Positions 1-5,487 of a DNA stretch of 7,792 nt are shown one piece after another; position 1 is the stretch's first letter; each line of letters starts with the position of its first letter. Below the pieces are notes generated by a model, which saw only the letters and a list, made by a program, of their open reading frames with translations, did not search any database and was not told the origin of the DNA. The position numbers and the translations under genes are program-made. The stretch is from positions 1 through 7,792 of the forward strand of contig CAKUSI010000168.1 of NCBI GenBank assembly GCA_934678955.1, read 5' to 3'. Source of the stretch: an uncultured Austwickia sp. (GTDB taxonomy: Bacteria; Actinomycetota; Actinomycetes; Actinomycetales; Dermatophilaceae).

Positions 1-31
1 CCTGGCACACCGGTCCGATGGAGGGGACGAC

Positions 32-1132
32 ATGGCGCTCACGCCCGAAGATGTCCTGAACAAGAACTTCACCGCCACCCAGTTCCGCCGCGGCTACGAC
101 GAGCAAGAGGTCGACGACTTCCTCGACGAGGTCGTCGTCGAACTGCGCCGCCTGCTCGGGGAGAACGCCGAGTTGCGCCGCCAGCTGGAGGCGGGCGGAG
201 CAGGGACTGTGGGCGTGGTCCCGGCCCCGGCGCCGGACAGCGCGGCGGTCGCCGACGCGCAGGCCGCGACCAAGGCGGAGATCGAGCGCATCAAGCGGGA
301 CTCCGAGGACCGCATCGCCAGGGCGCGGGCCGGCGCCGAGCAAGCGGAGAAGGAGGCGGCGGCTCGGATCGAGCGGGCCAAGGCCCAGGCCGACGCCGCC
401 GAGGAGGAGGCGGCCTCCGCGGTGGAGGCGGCGGGCGCCCGCCGGGAGGCCGCGCAGGTCGAGCCGGAGGCCGTGGAGCCCCAGGCCGACCAGATGGCAC
501 CCAGCGGCGCCCAGGATGCGGCGGGCGTCATCGCGTTGGCGCAGAAGCTGCACGACGAGTACGTCTCCCAGGGCAAGACCGAGCACGACCGCCTGCTGTC
601 GGAGGCCACCACCCAACGCGACCAGATGCTCGGCGAGGCGACAGGCCAGCGCGACCAGATGCTGGCCGAGGCGAACTCCCGTCGCGAACAACTGCTGGGC
701 GAGGCCCAGTCACGTCACGACGAGCTGATCAGCACCGCAGAGGCCCGGCATCACGAGTTGATCACCACCGCCCAGGGGGAGCACGACCGCCTGCTGTCGG
801 AGGCCAACGAGACTCACGACCGATTGATCACCGAGGCGCGCGAGCGCTCCACCGGCATGGTCGCCGAGGCGTCCCAGAAGCGGCAGTCGATCCTGGAGGA
901 CCTGGAGCGGCAGCAGGCCCAGATGTCGTCCCGGATCAGCGAGTTGCGCGAGTTCGAGAGCGACTACCGGGGCCGGCTTCGCTCGTTCATCGAGGGCCAG
1001 CTGCAGACGTTGACGTCGGCGCCCGACGTGGCGCCCGACGCTTCGGGCGAGAACGAGCAGCGCCAGGACGACGGGGACCAGCAGGGCGGTCAGGACCAGC
1101 ACGAGGGTCACGAGCAGCACGCCAACGCCTGA
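32..1132 (+). CDS. wag31: DivIVA/Wag31 polar growth scaffold protein
   Basis: Cytoplasmic coiled-coil protein that, in this family, gathers at negatively curved membrane (cell poles, branch sites) and directs polar wall synthesis. Residues 1-52 are the DivIVA N-terminal domain: it opens MALTPEDVLNKNF and contains FRRGYDEQEVDDFLDEV, where the F18/R19 region corresponds to the membrane-inserting tip. A Gly/Pro/Ala linker (about 53-71) leads to an Ala/Glu/Arg-rich coiled coil (about 72-140) and a second linker (about 141-163). The long coiled coil that follows (about 165-327) includes ten consecutive 11-residue repeats (185-294). The tail 330-366 is disordered and rich in Gln, His, Asp and Gly. 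At 366 aa it is longer than mycobacterial Wag31 (about 260) and closer to Streptomyces DivIVA (about 400). Start: ATG at 32 preceded by GGAGGGG (20-26). Family assignment is secure; the filamentous-growth link is inference. Confidence 0.96.
   Translation: MALTPEDVLNKNFTATQFRRGYDEQEVDDFLDEVVVELRRLLGENAELRRQLEAGGAGTVGVVPAPAPDSAAVADAQAATKAEIERIKRDSEDRIARARAGAEQAEKEAAARIERAKAQADAAEEEAASAVEAAGARREAAQVEPEAVEPQADQMAPSGAQDAAGVIALAQKLHDEYVSQGKTEHDRLLSEATTQRDQMLGEATGQRDQMLAEANSRREQLLGEAQSRHDELISTAEARHHELITTAQGEHDRLLSEANETHDRLITEARERSTGMVAEASQKRQSILEDLERQQAQMSSRISELREFESDYRGRLRSFIEGQLQTLTSAPDVAPDASGENEQRQDDGDQQGGQDQHEGHEQHANA
584..913 (+). repeat. Ten tandem hendecad (11-residue, 33-bp) repeats within wag31
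   Basis: Residues 185-294 divide without gaps into ten 11-mers, for example HDRLLSEATTQ, RDQMLGEATGQ, RDQMLAEANSR, REQLLGEAQSR, HDELISTAEAR and HDRLITEARER. The consensus is roughly (H/R)-D-x-L/M-L/I-x-E-A-x-x-R. DNA is also conserved: 28 identical bases occur at 581-608 and 779-806, 198 bp or exactly six units apart. Eleven-residue periodicity gives a nearly straight or slightly right-handed coiled coil, unlike the usual heptad. The last two units are the least regular. Confidence 0.85.
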
Positions 1133-1143
1133 GTTCGCGTCGG

Positions 1144-1221
1144 GGCGCCGTCCACGACGTGCCCACCCGGCGCCGCTGACCGGTCGGGCGGCCGACTCGC
1201 CCGTGGTCGCGGCCCCGACCG
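1144..1221 (+). terminator. Two GC-rich hairpins after wag31, possible terminator
   Basis: GGCGCCG at 1144-1150 pairs with CGGCGCC at 1168-1174. CGGTCGGG at 1181-1188 pairs with CCCGACCG at 1214-1221, enclosing a further short GGCC-type pairing. There is no T-tract, which is common for actinobacterial terminators but also makes this weak evidence. The position, just past the wag31 stop and before the next gene's spacer, fits termination. Confidence 0.35.
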
Positions 1222-1247
1222 ATGGCCCTGACGGAGCATGGGCGCGC

Positions 1248-1259
1248 GTGGGATCCCAC
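1248..1259. promoter_or_regulatory. 12-bp perfect palindrome, candidate operator
   Basis: GTGGGATCCCAC is a perfect dyad. Its right half, GGATCCCAC, recurs at 1340-1348, and GGATCC occurs again at 1323-1328, so three related sites lie in the 118 bp ahead of the DksA-like gene. A weak -10-like TATCGT lies at 1293-1298 without a convincing -35. No known regulator recognised; role is inferred only from symmetry and position. Confidence 0.25.
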
Positions 1260-1365
1260 CCGGGCGTACGAGCGAACGTCGGTGGCCTGGTCTATCGTGG
1301 CCTGCACCGATTTATCCCATGAGGATCCGCGCATCCGAAGGATCCCACGAGCGAGCGAGGTGCCC

Positions 1366-1827
1366 ATGCCAGGGTCGAAGCAGCCGACGAAGGCGACCAG
1401 CCGGTCGGAGGCGACGTCCACGTCGGAGGATCTGTCCTGGCTGCCCGTGCGTGACGGTGAGGAGCCGTGGACCAGTGAAGAGTTCGCGGCAGTGCGCGAC
1501 GAGCTCGTCGGCGAGCGGGAGCGGCTGAAGGAGGATCTGGCGGAGTCAGAAGAGGATCTGGCAGGTCTCATGCGTGACTTCGGCGACGGCTCCGGCGACG
1601 ACTCGGCCGATACCGGGGGCAAGGTCCTCGAGCGGGAGCAGGAGCTGACCCTCACGCAGAACTCACGGACGCTGCTCGCGCAGACCGAGCGTGCGCTGGG
1701 GCGCCTCGAAGACCATGCGTATGGCGCCTGCGAGTCCTGCGGGCTTGCCATCGGCAAGGCGCGCGCCCTGGCCTTCCCACGCGCGACCCTGTGCGTGGCC
1801 TGCAAGCAGAAGCAGGAGCGACGCTGA
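1366..1827 (+). CDS. DksA/TraR-family zinc-finger transcription regulator
   Basis: Small protein (153 aa) of the family that binds the RNA polymerase secondary channel and modulates initiation. Residues 1-30 are Lys/Ser/Thr-rich and look disordered. Residues about 35-72 and 84-118 would form the two coiled-coil helices, joined by a Gly/Asp-rich tip with D79-S-A-D82 resembling the DxxD tip motif of DksA. The C-terminus has a complete zinc finger, C122-x2-C125-x17-C143-x2-C146, followed by KQKQERR. Start choice: the frame is open to an ATG at 1222, but ATG 1366 has GCGAGCGAGG just upstream, and the extra 48 residues look non-coding. It lies 44 bp before lspA and probably starts that operon. Whether actinobacterial members respond to ppGpp like E. 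coli DksA cannot be told from sequence. Confidence 0.9.
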   Translation: MPGSKQPTKATSRSEATSTSEDLSWLPVRDGEEPWTSEEFAAVRDELVGERERLKEDLAESEEDLAGLMRDFGDGSGDDSADTGGKVLEREQELTLTQNSRTLLAQTERALGRLEDHAYGACESCGLAIGKARALAFPRATLCVACKQKQERR

Positions 1828-1871
1828 ACGCTGCGACGGGTGCCGGGGCTTCATCGCCTCGGCACCCCGGC

Positions 1872-2552
1872 ATGCCCGGGACGGATCCCCACCGGGAGCC
1901 CCATCCCGACGAGCTGAGCGCCGCACGCGAGCGCCCGTGGCACGTTCGCGGGGGGCTGTTGATCCTCCTGCTCGCCGCCGTGGTCTATGTGGCCGACCGG
2001 CAGACCAAGGCGTGGGCGCTCTCCGAGCTCACCCCGGGTCGACCTCGTGAGCTGATCGGGGAGATCCTGCAGCTCCGGCTGGTCTTCAACCCCGGCGCGG
2101 CCTTCTCCCTCGGCACCGGGTCGACCTGGGTGTTCACGATCGTCCAAGCGGCCGTGTCGATCGGGATCGTGGTGCTTGCCTGGCGGATCGCCCGGTGGCA
2201 GTGGCGCCTGGGACTCGGCCTGGTGCTCGGCGGCGCGCTGGGCAACCTGACGGACCGGTTGACGCGAGAGCCGGGCTTCGGGGTCGGGCACGTGGTGGAT
2301 TTCCTGGAGCTTCCCAACTGGCCGGTCTTCAACATCGCCGACTCCGCGATCGTGTCCGGGGCGGTGATCCTGGCGGCTGCGACCATCTTCGGCGTGCCGG
2401 CGTTCCTGCCGCGTGGCCCGGCGCAGCCCACGGCCTCAGAACGGACAGACCAGGGTCAGACCGACCAGGGGCCGACGGATCTGGAGCCGAAGGATCAGGG
2501 GCAGGCAGATCAGGGGCAGGCGGGCGCCGCGCCGGGGGAGCGCCGTGGCTGA
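1872..2552 (+). CDS. lspA: Lipoprotein signal peptidase (signal peptidase II)
   Basis: Integral membrane aspartyl protease that removes the signal peptide from diacylglyceryl-modified prolipoproteins. Four hydrophobic segments lie at about 26-44, 85-104, 112-125 and 158-176. Family motifs are complete: ADRQTKAWA (D42), [10 protein letters not shown] (72-81), GNLTDR with catalytic D128, and VFNIADSAI with catalytic D157. At 226 aa it exceeds E. coli LspA (164 aa) because of a short hydrophilic N-terminus and a tail of about 47 residues after the last helix. Residues 193-217 of the tail are five DQGQT-like pentapeptides. Start: ATG 1872 is the first in-frame ATG after the upstream stop, but its Shine-Dalgarno is poor. 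A GTG at 1791 inside the previous gene is the alternative, so the N-terminus is uncertain. It overlaps the next gene by 8 bp, indicating translational coupling. Confidence 0.95.
   Translation: MPGTDPHREPHPDELSAARERPWHVRGGLLILLLAAVVYVADRQTKAWALSELTPGRPRELIGEILQLRLVFNPGAAFSLGTGSTWVFTIVQAAVSIGIVVLAWRIARWQWRLGLGLVLGGALGNLTDRLTREPGFGVGHVVDFLELPNWPVFNIADSAIVSGAVILAAATIFGVPAFLPRGPAQPTASERTDQGQTDQGPTDLEPKDQGQADQGQAGAAPGERRG
2448..2522 (+). repeat. Five 15-bp tandem repeats in the lspA 3' end
   Basis: The repeats encode [20 protein letters not shown] and DQGQA. The third unit is the most diverged and the last two are nearly identical at DNA level (GATCAGGGGCAGGC twice). The tract lies after the last membrane helix, so copy-number change would not disturb the catalytic domain. 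It ends 23 bp before the rluD start codon. Confidence 0.85.
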
Positions 2553-3474
2553 CGTGCGCACCCTCCCGGTGCCGGACGGGCTGGAGGGCGAGCGGTTCGA
2601 CGCCGCGCTCGCCCGCCTCTTCGGCCTGTCCCGCACCAAGGCCGCCGACCTGACCGCCGACGGGCGGGCCACGCTCGACGGGCTCGCGGTCGGGAAATCC
2701 GCGCGCGTCCGGGCCGGCCAGGTCCTGGAGGTGCAGCTGCCCACCGTCGACCCCACGGGGCTGGAGGTCATCGCCGAGCCTGTGCCGGGGATGACGGTCG
2801 TGCACGACGACGACGACATCGTGGTCGTCGACAAACCCGTCGGAGTGGCCGCGCACCCGAGCGTGGGGTGGAGCGGTCCCACGGTGGTGAGTGGGCTCGC
2901 CGCCGCGGGTTACCGCATCGCGACGTCGGGGGCCTCTGAGCGGCAGGGCATCGTGAGCCGGCTGGACGTGGGCACCTCGGGGCTGATGGTGGTCGCGAAG
3001 AGCGAGTACGCATACAGCATGCTCAAGCGCGCCTTTCGGAACCGTACGGTCGACAAGACGTACCACGCGCTCGTGCAGGGCCTGCCCGATCCCGTGGTGG
3101 GGACCATCGACGCCCCGATCGGGCGGCATCCGGCGTACGACTACAAGTACGCGGTCATGAAGTCCGGCAAGCGGGCGATCACCCACTACGAGGTGATCGA
3201 GGCGTTCCGCGGGGCGAGCCTGCTGGACGTGGGCATCGAGACCGGCCGAACCCACCAGATCCGGGTGCACTGCGCCGCGATACGCCACCCGTGCGTAGGG
3301 GATCCGGTCTACGGGGGCGACCCGTCGCTGGCGTCCCGGCTCGGTCTGAAGCGGCAATGGCTGCACGCGATGGGGCTCGGGTTCGAGCACCCGGGGACCG
3401 GCGCGTGGGTGACGTTCACGAGCAGCTACCCGCAGGACCTTCAGGAGGCGCTGGACCGGCTCGCCGGCTGGTGA
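2545..3474 (+). CDS. rluD: RluA/RluD-family 23S rRNA pseudouridine synthase
   Basis: Converts uridine to pseudouridine in structured RNA; E. coli RluD acts on helix 69 of 23S rRNA. The protein is 309 aa. Residues about 10-70 form an S4-like RNA-binding domain ([20 protein letters not shown], then a VRAGQVLEV strand). The catalytic domain has [14 protein letters not shown], then [20 protein letters not shown] with catalytic Asp D141 in the RLD motif. It also has KTYHALVQG, and [20 protein letters not shown] followed by DPVYGG and [12 protein letters not shown], the RluA-family C-terminal motifs. Start: GTG 2545 with GGGGGAG at 2534-2540, overlapping the lspA stop by 8 bp; the frame is open upstream but lies within lspA. 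Substrate specificity (RluD versus other RluA paralogues) is inferred from the S4 domain and the lspA neighbour, a common arrangement. Confidence 0.92.
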   Translation: MADVRTLPVPDGLEGERFDAALARLFGLSRTKAADLTADGRATLDGLAVGKSARVRAGQVLEVQLPTVDPTGLEVIAEPVPGMTVVHDDDDIVVVDKPVGVAAHPSVGWSGPTVVSGLAAAGYRIATSGASERQGIVSRLDVGTSGLMVVAKSEYAYSMLKRAFRNRTVDKTYHALVQGLPDPVVGTIDAPIGRHPAYDYKYAVMKSGKRAITHYEVIEAFRGASLLDVGIETGRTHQIRVHCAAIRHPCVGDPVYGGDPSLASRLGLKRQWLHAMGLGFEHPGTGAWVTFTSSYPQDLQEALDRLAGW

Positions 3475-3482
3475 CCCGTCCA

Positions 3483-3518
3483 GCGCGCCTTCGCCGCCGA
3501 CTCGCCCGCCCGGCGCGC
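3483..3518 (+). terminator. Hairpin after rluD, possible terminator
   Basis: GCGCGCC at 3483-3489 can pair with GGCGCGC at 3512-3518 around a 22-nt loop, nine bases after the rluD stop. No T-tract. Together with the separate promoter-like element before the next gene, it suggests the dksA-lspA-rluD transcript ends here. Confidence 0.35.
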
Positions 3519-3561
3519 CTGAGGTTCCGGTGTGCCTGAGGTTCGGTGCGCCTGAGGTGCG
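3513..3561 (+). repeat. Three copies of a 16-17 bp tandem repeat
   Basis: Units are GCGCGCCTGAGGTTCCG (3513-3529), GTGTGCCTGAGGTTCG (3530-3545) and GTGCGCCTGAGGTGCG (3546-3561), sharing the core GCCTGAGGT. The tract is non-coding, and its last unit lies where the -35 region of the next gene's presumed promoter would be. Confidence 0.8.
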
Positions 3562-3578
3562 GCTTTCGACCGGTTGCA

Positions 3579-3591
3579 TAGCCTAGGGGGC
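3579..3591 (+). promoter_or_regulatory. -10-like element for a leaderless yihY-type mRNA
   Basis: TAGCCT at 3579-3584 matches the actinobacterial -10 pattern TAnnnT and lies 7 bp before the ATG at 3592, which places the expected transcription start at or next to the start codon. No clear -35 hexamer is visible. The AGGGGG at 3585-3590 is too close to the ATG (1 nt) to act as a normal Shine-Dalgarno, which supports leaderless translation. Confidence 0.5.
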
Positions 3592-4944
3592 ATGACCAGC
3601 GCCGACGAGAAGGATCGCCAGCCGCAGGAGGCCCCGCAGGGCGCGCTCGACCGCGCCAAAGGGCTGATCGCCGCAGCCCAGGAGACGCGGGTCGCTCGGG
3701 CGCTTCAACGCTACGGCAAGGCCCGCGGCGGACTCCTCGCCGGCGGCATCGCCTACTCCGCCCTCTTTTCCATCGTGGCTGCGCTGACGATCGCCTGGAC
3801 GGTCTTCATGGCCACGCTGGGCGGCAACGCGGACGCCCGCGCCTCGGTGATCGAGGCGGTGAACCAGGCGCTTCCCGGAATCCTGCAGGACGGCAGCGGA
3901 GCGGGGCTGATCGATCCCGACCAGCTCGTGCTCGACTCGGCGATCAATCTGGCCTCGATCATCTCGGCGTTGGTGCTGCTGTGGACGGCGGTCAGCATCA
4001 TGACCAACATCCGCTCGGCCGTGCAGGCCATGTTCGGCATAGTCGCCCCCATCGAGAACTTCGCCCTCCAGAAGCTGCGCGACCTCGCCGGGTTCGCCGC
4101 GATGGCGCTGGGCATCGTGACGTCCGCTCTGCTGGGCACCGCCGCCGGCACGGCGGGGCGGGCGATCATGGATGCGCTGGGCCTGGGGGACAACCCGGTC
4201 GCGGCGTTCTTCGTCCGCGTGGGCGGCCTCCTCGTCGCGGCGGGCGTGGCGACGCTGACGTTCGCGTTCCTGCTGCGGGTCACAGCCGCGGTCCGACCGC
4301 TGCGACGGGACCTGTGGCTCGGGTCGGCGGTCGGCGGCGTCGTCGTGCAGGTGATCCTCTTCCTCGGGACCTCCGTGGTGTCCTCGGTGAGCGACAACCC
4401 CCTGCTCGCCGCGTCGGCGTCGATCGCGACCCTGCTGCTCTTCGTCAACCTGCTGTCCCGCGTGCTGCTGATGGTGGCCGCGTTCACGGCCAACCCTCCG
4501 GCACCGGAGAAGCCACAATCGGCCGAAGAGGTGCACTTCAACGAGCAGCCCAACTTCGTGACGTTGTCGGCGCCGCACACGCTGGACTGGAAGTTCCAGG
4601 ACGTGACCGGCCAGCTGGACGTCGACGAGTCGCTGCGTCCGGGAGCGCGCACGGGCCCGGATCGGCCGAGGGCCGGAGACGTACGTCCCGACGGCACGCC
4701 GATCCCGTACGAGGAACTCGGCTGGTGGTCACGTCGACGCGCGCTCAAGAAGGCCCAGCGCCACGAGCGCGGGGCCGTTGCGGAGCGGGCGCGGCTCGGC
4801 CAGCGGCCCCGCATTGAGGACGCGGAGCGGGAGTTCTGGGCGAAGAGACCGGGCGAGCCCGGGGACGCATCCGAGGCGCCCTCCTCGAGGCGCGACGAAT
4901 CCGCGAAGGCGTCCGCGACGCGCGAGAAGGCGGCGTCGAATTGA
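3592..4944 (+). CDS. YihY/BrkB-family six-helix inner membrane protein
   Basis: Member of the YihY/BrkB (formerly 'ribonuclease BN') membrane family. Its biochemical role is not established, though some members are tied to envelope integrity. The protein is 450 aa. A hydrophilic N-terminus (1-45) precedes six hydrophobic segments at about 52-77, 117-138, 165-186, 204-230, 243-264 and 275-299. The family signature GGIAYSALFS sits at 51-60 at the start of helix 1. Residues 300-450 form a charged, probably cytoplasmic tail ending in basic and acidic patches (RRRALKKAQRHER at 381-393) and a Ser/Ala/Lys-rich end; this tail makes the protein much longer than E. coli YihY (about 290 aa). Start: ATG 3592; a TTG at 3574 would add six residues but sits before the -10-like element. 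It is not obviously linked to either neighbour. Confidence 0.9.
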   Translation: MTSADEKDRQPQEAPQGALDRAKGLIAAAQETRVARALQRYGKARGGLLAGGIAYSALFSIVAALTIAWTVFMATLGGNADARASVIEAVNQALPGILQDGSGAGLIDPDQLVLDSAINLASIISALVLLWTAVSIMTNIRSAVQAMFGIVAPIENFALQKLRDLAGFAAMALGIVTSALLGTAAGTAGRAIMDALGLGDNPVAAFFVRVGGLLVAAGVATLTFAFLLRVTAAVRPLRRDLWLGSAVGGVVVQVILFLGTSVVSSVSDNPLLAASASIATLLLFVNLLSRVLLMVAAFTANPPAPEKPQSAEEVHFNEQPNFVTLSAPHTLDWKFQDVTGQLDVDESLRPGARTGPDRPRAGDVRPDGTPIPYEELGWWSRRRALKKAQRHERGAVAERARLGQRPRIEDAEREFWAKRPGEPGDASEAPSSRRDESAKASATREKAASN

Positions 4945-5119
4945 GTCGCCGCTGAGGAGCCTGGCGCTGCCCTCCATGGGCCGTCTCGCGGCGTGGGACG
5001 ACCACCCGGTCGGATGTCCAGCGCCCTGACCGGCGCGGACGGCCTGTGGCCGCCTGGTCACGCCTCCGGCGACACGCCGGACATCGTGATCCTGGTTGCC
5101 CCGCGGGGTGAGGGCGACC
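4945..5119. other. Intergenic spacer between the yihY-type gene and the nrdRJ promoter
   Basis: First part of a 543-bp gene-free stretch. No plausible ORF or RNA gene seen. It holds a compact hairpin, CGGCC-TGT-GGCCG (5040-5052), the stronger hairpin at 5065-5081 listed separately, and TTGCCC at 5096-5101, which could serve as a -35 element. Confidence 0.6.
5065..5081 (+). terminator. Stable 7-bp hairpin, possible terminator
   Basis: TCCGGCG (5065-5071), loop ACA, CGCCGGA (5075-5081): a perfect stem with a 3-nt loop, 121 bp after the yihY-type stop and just before the nrdRJ promoter region. There is no T-run, so the call rests on hairpin strength and location. Confidence 0.35.
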
Positions 5120-5125
5120 TACGCT
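5096..5125 (+). promoter_or_regulatory. Candidate nrdRJ promoter
   Basis: TTGCCC (5096-5101) and TACGCT (5120-5125) are separated by 18 bp, an acceptable match to a housekeeping promoter. The expected start near 5132 falls inside the first NrdR box, a typical arrangement for repression. An alternative -10 (TACATC, 5129-5134) lies inside that box. Either choice leaves a leader of about 350 nt before nrdR. Confidence 0.4.
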
Positions 5126-5140
5126 CCCTACATCTAGTGG
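5125..5140. promoter_or_regulatory. NrdR box 1
   Basis: TCCCTACATCTAGTGG. Its 12-bp core CTACATCTAGTG (5128-5139) fits the NrdR-box core CwAtATaTwGtg at every fully conserved position, with only the weaker positions differing. It is the upstream member of a pair in front of nrdR, where autoregulation by NrdR is well established in other actinobacteria. Confidence 0.8.
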
Positions 5141-5155
5141 TTACACCGATGTAAG

Positions 5156-5228
5156 TCGTCCACATGTAGTCCCCAGGCGTTCACAGGTCGTCCACAACGG
5201 GGCGGCAGTTGTCCACACCTCATCCACC
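5156..5228 (+). promoter_or_regulatory. Cluster of DnaA-box-like sequences
   Basis: TCGTCCACA at 5156-5164, TCGTCCACA at 5188-5196 and TTGTCCACA at 5209-5217, then a weaker TCATCCACC at 5220-5228, all in the same orientation. TTGTCCACA is the preferred DnaA box of high-GC actinobacteria. The two TCGTCCACA copies differ from it at one position. Start-to-start spacings of 32, 21 and 11 bp are near 3, 2 and 1 helical turns. The first site overlaps NrdR box 2. Binding by DnaA is inferred from sequence only. Confidence 0.55.
5157..5172. promoter_or_regulatory. NrdR box 2
   Basis: CGTCCACATGTAGTCC. The core CCACATGTAGTC (5160-5171) again keeps C, A, AT, T and G at the conserved positions. Core starts are 32 bp apart (16 bp between the 16-mers), about three helical turns, so both boxes face the same side of the helix as known for cooperative NrdR binding. 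Its left half overlaps a DnaA-box-like 9-mer (5156-5164). Confidence 0.8.
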
Positions 5229-5487
5229 GGATCGTCCCCCGACGAGACGGGATGGGGCGCGGAGAACCCGGACTCCGGGGGCGTGGACGGCGCTTCGGGG
5301 TGGCCGCTGGGGGGCGTCGGGTGGACGCGCCGCCGGAGGGGGAATCCGGCGTCGCTCCCACCCGTTCGGGCAAGGACACCGCACGACGAAGGACCTGACG
5401 CACGACCGCATCACGCACCACCGTTTTTCATCACGCATCACCGCTTTCGCAGAACCAAGCCACCGACCCGCGCAGGAGGGGACCACC
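5229..5487 (+). other. Remainder of the long nrdR leader
   Basis: No convincing gene. Visible structure: hairpin CCCGG-ACT-CCGGG (5267-5279); hairpin CGCCGGA / TCCGGCG (5331-5337 / 5345-5351) with a 7-nt loop GGGGGAA; a 20-bp imperfect direct repeat (5409-5448, listed separately); and the nrdR ribosome-binding site AGGAGGGG at 5474-5481. The frame of nrdR is open back to 5209, but the translation is low-complexity Arg/Pro/Gly and is not part of NrdR. Confidence 0.6.
5409..5448 (+). repeat. Direct repeat in the nrdR leader, with a third copy before nrdJ
   Basis: CATCACGCACCACCGTTTTT (5409-5428) is followed directly by CATCACGCATCACCGCTTTC (5429-5448), 17 of 20 identical. CACGCATCACCGCT (5432-5445) recurs exactly at 5983-5996, in the nrdR-nrdJ spacer. 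The match continues with one inserted base and one mismatch to 5452 and 6004, so related copies precede both genes of the operon. Confidence 0.75.

Noticed and set aside
1222..1365. Upstream ATG start for the DksA/TraR-like protein
   Set aside because: No ribosome-binding site at 1222, and the added residues do not resemble family N-termini; ATG 1366 has a purine-rich site at proper spacing.
3987..4817. Alternative + frame ORF (278 codons) within the YihY-type gene
   Set aside because: Gly/Arg/Ala-rich shadow of the real frame, which encodes six clear membrane helices and the family signature.
5156..5228. DnaA boxes as a replication origin
   Set aside because: Too few boxes, no AT-rich unwinding region, and no dnaA, dnaN or rep gene nearby; regulation or titration is a better reading.
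5331..5385. Cobalamin riboswitch as an annotated feature
   Set aside because: Only a P5-like hairpin and a partial B12-box match are seen; the rest of the conserved core is missing and spacing is wrong. Kept only as a low-weight observation.
5134..5421. Minus-strand ORF of 95 codons across the nrdR leader
   Set aside because: Arg/Pro-rich translation without recognisable domain or ribosome-binding site, overlapping the NrdR and DnaA-like sites.
5409..5428. TTTTT at 5424-5428 as an intrinsic terminator in the nrdR leader
   Set aside because: No stem precedes the T-run; it is simply the end of the first repeat unit.
5209..5487. N-terminal extension of NrdR in the same open frame
   Set aside because: NrdR proteins start with the zinc ribbon MHCPFC, the ATG at 5488 has a strong ribosome-binding site, and the extension is low-complexity Arg/Pro/Gly overlapping regulatory sites.
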